From the NCBI GenBank assembly GCA_003211135.1, contig QCTN01000013.1, positions 1-37,939 of the forward strand: DNA of 37,939 bases, given 5' to 3'. How positions within the stretch are numbered: the first letter of the stretch is position 1; the number at the start of each line of letters is the position of its first letter. A model generated the notes under the pieces. The model did no database searches, was not told the DNA's origin, and was given only the letters and a program-made list of their open reading frames with translations. Shown here in pieces: positions 33,275 through 37,939 of this stretch. Origin of the DNA: Prochlorococcus sp. AG-673-L20. Lineage in GTDB: Bacteria > Cyanobacteriota > Cyanobacteriia > PCC-6307 > Cyanobiaceae. Position numbers and translations under genes: made by a program.

Positions 33275-35369
33275 TAGATGATAGACCTAAGTGTCTTATC
33301 AAAGAATCAGTTTTTGGTTCTCTCCCTCTAAATAATTTAAATACCTCTAAAGGAGAGAAACTTCCTCCAAGACTTAAAATTGTATCTTTGAATTTTTTAC
33401 CTATGGCTTTTATATTTTGATTATTTTCTAAATCTGCCTCTTCAAACATTGAAAAAGCATCTGCACTTAAAACCTCAGCCCATTTATAAGAATAATATCC
33501 AGCAGAATAACCTCCTGCAAATATATGACTAAAGCAACAAAGGAACTTATCTTCTTGGATAGGTTCGATTACCGTGGTATTTCTAGCAATTTCTTTTCTG
33601 ATCTCATCAGAATTTTTGCCTTGATTACTATACATATTGCTATGCAATCTTATATCTGTAATTGCAAAATGTAGTTGTCTTAGCGTAGCCATCCCGCAAT
33701 TAAAAGTTCTGTTCTTTACTAATTTTTCGAAATTTTCATCAGATAATCTCTCCCCTGTTTCATAATGTCTCGCAATATTTAATAAGGTGTTTTTGTGAAA
33801 ACACCAGTTTTCCATAAATTGACTTGGAAGTTCTACAGCATCCCATTCTACATTGTTAATACCGGCTGCTTGTGGAAGATTTACTGTGGTAAGCATATGT
33901 TGAAGACCATGACCAAATTCATGGAACAGGGTTTGAACTTCATCAAAACTCATTAAACTTGGTTTGTCTTTAGATGGTGGGGTTTGATTACAAACTAAAT
34001 AGGCAACAGGTAATGTTTTTCTCCCAACATTGTTTTTGTTAAGGCATTCATCCATCCATGCACCTCCTCTCTTTGATTCGGGACGAGAGTAGGGGTCCAG
34101 ATAAAATGAAGCTATTTTCTTATCATCTTTATTTATAATATTAAAAAATAAAACGTCATCATTCCAAATAGGAGCTTCATTCCTGGCTTCAATTACTTTA
34201 ATGTCGAAGAGTTTTTCACTAAGTTTAAAAAGACCTTTCAAAACATCATTTAAAGGGAACCAAGGCCTAAGTGATTCTTGATCTAAATTAAGTTTTTCCT
34301 TTCTGAGAAGCTCAGACCAATAGCTAATGTCCCAAGATTGAAGATTTTCAGAAATAGGGAATCCATTATCTTTTGAAAACTTATTAAGAATATCTAATTC
34401 GTTTTTGGCTGTTTTAAAGGCAGGCTTTCTCAGCTCCTCTAAAAGTTTTTCAACATTTTTAATTTCCTTAGCCATTTTTGTTGAAAGACTTAATTCTGCC
34501 CAGTTTTCATAACCAAGAAGCTTCGCTTGTTTGGTCCTAAGAGATAGAATCTCTTCAATAATTTGAGAGTTATTTTTTTCTCCATGAGAGGCTCTGCTTA
34601 CAAAAGCTTTATATAATTTTTCCCTGAGATTACGATTATTGGCATATGTCATAAACGCGGTATAAGTCGGAATATCTAAACTTAATTTCCATGGACCGTT
34701 TTTTACATCAGCTTCTCCTTCTTTTTTTAAGAATTTATGAGCTGATATTGACATTAATTCTAAAACCCTTTCTGGAACTCCATCTATTTGAGATTTATCA
34801 TTTAGGATTAATGACCAAGAATTAGTGGCATCTAAGACATTATTGCTAAAATTTGTCGATAATTTTCCAAGCTTTTCAGATATAATATTGAAATCTTTCT
34901 GATCATCTATATTTAATGAAATACCTCTATGTTCCATTTCGAGAATTTCTTTATCTAGAATTCTATTTTTGATCTCATCAAAATCATTTGTTTCTTTAAG
35001 CTTTACCAGAGCATTATAAATTATTTTGCTTTGTCCAAACTTATTACTTAAATTAATAATTTCAGGTAGAAACTTTGAGTAAATTTCTCTTAAGCTTTCA
35101 GAATTTTTTACTCCATTAAGATGACTTATAACTCCCCAACTCCACCTTAGTATTTCATTAACTTCATTTAAAGGATTAATTACTTTATCCCATTCTAAAT
35201 TATCTTGTTCAAAGTAATTAGATAAAAATTTTTCAATTTTTTTGAAATCTAGATTTATCTTCTCTATTACACTTGGAAACTCATAATTAATTCTATCTGA
35301 AGTGAATTTATTAAATTCTGGTAATTCTCCGTAATTAAAAATTGAACTTTCCATTTTATCGAAGATCAA
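33267..35369 (-). CDS. prlC: M3-family oligopeptidase (oligopeptidase A / PrlC type)
   Basis: This 700-residue zinc metallopeptidase has the M3 active site HEFGH at about 482-486. A downstream Glu in [17 protein letters not shown], near 508-522, is the third zinc ligand region. The long helical N-terminal part is typical of the thimet oligopeptidase fold. It cleaves short peptides in the cytosol, including signal-peptide remnants. The gene overlaps ndhD by four bases (ATGA), so the two are translationally coupled, and its 3' end overlaps the lipase gene on the other strand. Confidence 0.9.
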   Translation of the reverse strand: MIFDKMESSIFNYGELPEFNKFTSDRINYEFPSVIEKINLDFKKIEKFLSNYFEQDNLEWDKVINPLNEVNEILRWSWGVISHLNGVKNSESLREIYSKFLPEIINLSNKFGQSKIIYNALVKLKETNDFDEIKNRILDKEILEMEHRGISLNIDDQKDFNIISEKLGKLSTNFSNNVLDATNSWSLILNDKSQIDGVPERVLELMSISAHKFLKKEGEADVKNGPWKLSLDIPTYTAFMTYANNRNLREKLYKAFVSRASHGEKNNSQIIEEILSLRTKQAKLLGYENWAELSLSTKMAKEIKNVEKLLEELRKPAFKTAKNELDILNKFSKDNGFPISENLQSWDISYWSELLRKEKLNLDQESLRPWFPLNDVLKGLFKLSEKLFDIKVIEARNEAPIWNDDVLFFNIINKDDKKIASFYLDPYSRPESKRGGAWMDECLNKNNVGRKTLPVAYLVCNQTPPSKDKPSLMSFDEVQTLFHEFGHGLQHMLTTVNLPQAAGINNVEWDAVELPSQFMENWCFHKNTLLNIARHYETGERLSDENFEKLVKNRTFNCGMATLRQLHFAITDIRLHSNMYSNQGKNSDEIRKEIARNTTVIEPIQEDKFLCCFSHIFAGGYSAGYYSYKWAEVLSADAFSMFEEADLENNQNIKAIGKKFKDTILSLGGSFSPLEVFKLFRGREPKTDSLIRHLGLSSIN

Positions 35370-36910
35370 AATTGACTGATGTTTGAGATGAACCCGACTA
35401 ACTTAGCTAAAGTTAGTTGTTGACTGAGAGCGTTTGTTGAAGATTCATATAAATTTATGGCAATTTTTGGCCAAAAACCTATTACTAAAGTAGGTAATAA
35501 TAAACTGAACCCAATTGTCAATTCTCTACCATTCATTTCTTTCACGGTTGCTAGCGCAGGAATTCTAGGTCCGAAAAACACTCTTCTACACATTGAAAGA
35601 AGATATATGGGCGTTAGAACAAGACCAATTGCTGCAATAAGAATTGTGATTGATCTAAAAAGAGAGCTAAACCCCTCTTGACTTGTGATCCCTAAAAATA
35701 CGGTGATTTCGCTTATAAATCCACTCATTCCAGGTAAGGCCAGAGAAGCTAGTGAGCTGGCAAGAAAAAAAGCAAATGTTATTGGTAAGACTTTTGCTAA
35801 ACCACCCATGTTTGGAATTGATAATGTATTTGTTCTCTCATAGAAGGATCCGGTGACGAAGAACATTGCTGCCGCTATAAGTCCATGACTTATCATTTGA
35901 AGCATTGCTCCGCTTATTCCTAAAGCATCAACTGCTCCAATTCCCAGAAGAACAAAACCCATATGACTTACTGAACTACATGCGATTCTTCTTTTTACGT
36001 TATCTTGCGCAAATGCATTTAAGGCTCCATAAATTATATTGATAATCCCAAGAATAATTAATGCAGGTGCAAGTTTTAGATGCACTTCAGGTAATATTTG
36101 AACATTAAATCTTAAGAGAGCATATCCCCCCATTTTTAAAAGGATTCCTGCTAGTAACATTGATACTGGAGCATTAGCTTCCCCATGAGCATCAGGCAAC
36201 CAAGTATGCAACGGGAAAATAGGAAGTTTAACTCCAAAACCTATTAAAAATCCTAGATAAGATAATAATGCGAGACTACCTGTGACATGTTTATTTGTTA
36301 ACTCGGTAAGATTTAGAGTAAATGTATCGCCGCTCAAGGCAAGTGCAAGTCCACTTATAAGTATTAGTAAGGATGCTAAAGCAGTGTAAAGAATAAATTT
36401 TGTAGCGGCATATAATTTTTTCTTACCTCCCCAAATAGCAATAAGAAGATAAACAGGAACCAATTCTAATTCCCAAGCTAAGAAAAATAATAAGAAATCT
36501 TGAGAAAGGAAAACTAGCGCTTGAGCTGAGGCTTGAATTAATAAAAGAGCAAAATATAAATTAGATTTTTTCTTTATCTTCCAACTAGCTGCAGCAGATA
36601 AAAATGTAATTAATCCGCTCAAAGCTACTAATGGTGCAGATAATCCATCTACGCCTAAAGACCATTCTAAACCTATTGATGGTAGCCAAGTTAACCTTTC
36701 AACAAGTTGTAGTGAGCTATTAGTCGTATCAAATTTTTGGAAAAGGACTCCAATTATTAGTAAAAAATCTATAAATAAAAAACTTAATGAAATATTTCTT
36801 GGGAGTGTATTATCTTCTCCTTCTTTAGAACTTAAAAAAGGCATTATCAATGCCCCAATTAAAGGTAATAAAACAATAGATGATAGTAAAGGAAAAGATT
36901 CTAAATTCAT
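35366..36910 (-). CDS. ndhD: NAD(P)H-quinone oxidoreductase subunit 4 (NdhD)
   Basis: This 514-residue membrane subunit is a proton-pumping, antiporter-like subunit of thylakoid NDH-1. It contains about 14 hydrophobic helices and the family's central motif with [19 protein letters not shown] followed by [15 protein letters not shown]. The lysine of GVKLP and the Glu in the WELELVP helix are the conserved pumping residues. It looks like the NdhD1-type subunit of respiratory/cyclic NDH-1, but assigning the paralogue needs a tree. NdhL of the same complex is encoded about 24 kb away. Confidence 0.93.
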   Translation of the reverse strand: MNLESFPLLSSIVLLPLIGALIMPFLSSKEGEDNTLPRNISLSFLFIDFLLIIGVLFQKFDTTNSSLQLVERLTWLPSIGLEWSLGVDGLSAPLVALSGLITFLSAAASWKIKKKSNLYFALLLIQASAQALVFLSQDFLLFFLAWELELVPVYLLIAIWGGKKKLYAATKFILYTALASLLILISGLALALSGDTFTLNLTELTNKHVTGSLALLSYLGFLIGFGVKLPIFPLHTWLPDAHGEANAPVSMLLAGILLKMGGYALLRFNVQILPEVHLKLAPALIILGIINIIYGALNAFAQDNVKRRIACSSVSHMGFVLLGIGAVDALGISGAMLQMISHGLIAAAMFFVTGSFYERTNTLSIPNMGGLAKVLPITFAFFLASSLASLALPGMSGFISEITVFLGITSQEGFSSLFRSITILIAAIGLVLTPIYLLSMCRRVFFGPRIPALATVKEMNGRELTIGFSLLLPTLVIGFWPKIAINLYESSTNALSQQLTLAKLVGFISNISQF

Positions 36911-36988
36911 AGAATAATGAATAATTTTTTTATTCTAGTTGAAGTTGTTCTAGCTTGAGACTATAACATTAAAAATGCCTAAGTAAAA

Positions 36989-37936
36989 CTACTTACCTGA
37001 AATATCCCTGTATTGACTACCCGTTGTTTGGACATTCAAATATGGCGCTCTACTTGCTACTCCTGAGTTTTCCCATGCTTTTACCATAGCTTGGCTGACT
37101 TCTCTGCCATTATCCTTTTTACACAAAGCTAAGATACTGGGTCCTGCCCCGCTAATTGCACATCCTAAAGCACCAGCTTGTAGTGCGGCCTCTTTAACTT
37201 CCAATCCACCTTTGATAAGCTTCCATCTGTATGGTTCATGCAATTTGTCAAACATTCCCTCTTTTATTAATTCATCATTACCTGTTTTTAAACCGTTTAG
37301 TAATAAAGTTAGTGCCCCCATATTTGTTACTGCATCAGAGATAGGTACATTCTTCGGCATTACTCTCCTTGCTTCATTTGTACTAAGACGTATAGCAGGT
37401 ATTGCTACTACAGCTTTAATGGAATCGTGCCAGTCACATCTAATAATTCTCCATCTATGAGAAGATGACCTGGCAGTTAAACATAGCCCTCCCAAAAGAG
37501 AAGGAACTACATTATCAGGATGACCTTCAATATCAATTGCAAGTTCTAAAAGTTTTTCTTTTGGTAAGGGGGAGTTCATAATTGCATTTGCTCCGATTAG
37601 TCCTGCAACTATTGCTGTGGCACTACTCCCTAGTCCTCGAGCAGGTGGGACTGCTAATTTTACTCTAGCTTCAAGGGCGAAAGGTTTGATATTGGCACTT
37701 TCCCATACTTTCTGCGCAGCTCTAAAAACTAAATTTTCTGGGCCTCCCCTTAAATGATTACCATCGGTACTCTCCATTATTAAATCAAATCGATCTCCGC
37801 CTCCCTCTATTCTTGTAAAAATAAATTCGTTATATAAATCTAATGCTGCTCCTAGACAGTCGAATCCAGGACCTAGATTAGCAGTGGTAGAGGGAACTGT
37901 TACTATTATTTTTTTCCCTACTTCTGGAGAAGACAT
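36989..37936 (-). CDS. thrB: Homoserine kinase
   Basis: ThrB phosphorylates homoserine on the threonine pathway. The 315-residue GHMP kinase shows motif 1 PSTTANLGPGFDCLG at about 15-29. The ATP loop is PPARGLGSSATA at about 97-108, and the C-terminal motif 3 is SGAGPS near 262-267. The start codon ends three bases before the window edge, and the N-terminus looks complete at 315 residues. It lies 78 bp before ndhD on the same strand. Confidence 0.95.
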   Translation of the reverse strand: MSSPEVGKKIIVTVPSTTANLGPGFDCLGAALDLYNEFIFTRIEGGGDRFDLIMESTDGNHLRGGPENLVFRAAQKVWESANIKPFALEARVKLAVPPARGLGSSATAIVAGLIGANAIMNSPLPKEKLLELAIDIEGHPDNVVPSLLGGLCLTARSSSHRWRIIRCDWHDSIKAVVAIPAIRLSTNEARRVMPKNVPISDAVTNMGALTLLLNGLKTGNDELIKEGMFDKLHEPYRWKLIKGGLEVKEAALQAGALGCAISGAGPSILALCKKDNGREVSQAMVKAWENSGVASRAPYLNVQTTGSQYRDISGK

Positions 37937-37939
37937 ATG

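Noticed and set aside
36911..36988. A terminator between thrB and ndhD
   Set aside because: A seven-pair AT-only inverted repeat (AGAATAA/TTATTCT) is present, but it sits at the ndhD start rather than past the thrB stop, and short AT stems are expected by chance here.
1..37939. CRISPR arrays, insertion sequences, prophage, toxin-antitoxin or restriction genes
   Set aside because: I saw no regularly spaced repeats, transposase, integrase or known defence motif; apart from the tRNA-Leu patch all genes look core.

Overview
The window is a densely packed, very AT-rich chromosomal segment of a small-genome marine picocyanobacterium, almost certainly a high-light-adapted Prochlorococcus or a very close relative. 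The evidence is the plastocyanin gene, cyanobacterial-type NDH-1 subunits (NdhL, NdhD), a cyanobacterial AbrB regulator, a Ycf51 homologue, a cyanobacterial group 2 sigma factor, intergenic gaps often below 60 bp, few Shine-Dalgarno sequences and several TTG starts. Nearly all of it is ordinary core genome. The strain was not identified.

Layout. 1-1.6 kb: the end of an ABC exporter overlapping a GNAT acetyltransferase. 1.6-3 kb: two opposing-strand sugar-transferase genes of the rSAM-associated (arsenosugar-type) families TIGR04283 and TIGR04282. 3.1-4.5 kb: dnaA. 4.5-7.2 kb: a long glutathione-S-transferase-like gene divergent from glutathione reductase. 7.2-9.4 kb: a Ca2+/Na+ antiporter divergent from pyrC. 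9.4-11.03 kb: the one accessory-looking patch, where a displaced 5' half of tRNA-Leu(UAA), a lone membrane-protein gene and an intact tRNA-Leu(UAA) form a 1352-bp unit. 11.1-12.6 kb: ndhL, DUF3007 and trpA, closed by a strong terminator. 12.6-16.6 kb: cyAbrB, a YciI-like protein, an apparent sigma factor/DUF1232/HTH operon, hisIE and a PTPS-family protein. 16.6-26.9 kb, all minus strand: clpB, petE, an SDR epimerase, hemE, glgB, a CocE-type hydrolase, a small secreted protein, a DUF4332-like protein and ycf51. 27-33.3 kb, plus strand: tamB-like, proA, folB and a small lipase. 33.3-37.9 kb, minus strand: an M3 oligopeptidase, ndhD and thrB.

Functionally the window mixes photosynthetic and respiratory electron transport (petE, ndhL, ndhD), tetrapyrrole and glycogen synthesis (hemE, glgB), amino-acid and nucleotide synthesis (trpA, hisIE, proA, thrB, pyrC, folB), redox protection (gor, GST), proteostasis (clpB, M3 peptidase) and envelope transport (tamB-like, ABC exporter, antiporter).

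The most notable observation is the direct repeat of the tRNA-Leu 5' half (39 of 41 identical bases, 1352 bp apart) enclosing a single DUF4234-like membrane-protein gene. It looks like the footprint of a small integration at the anticodon loop of tRNA-Leu(UAA). I found no recombinase, CRISPR array, insertion sequence or defence system, and no clear sign of a wholly new system.
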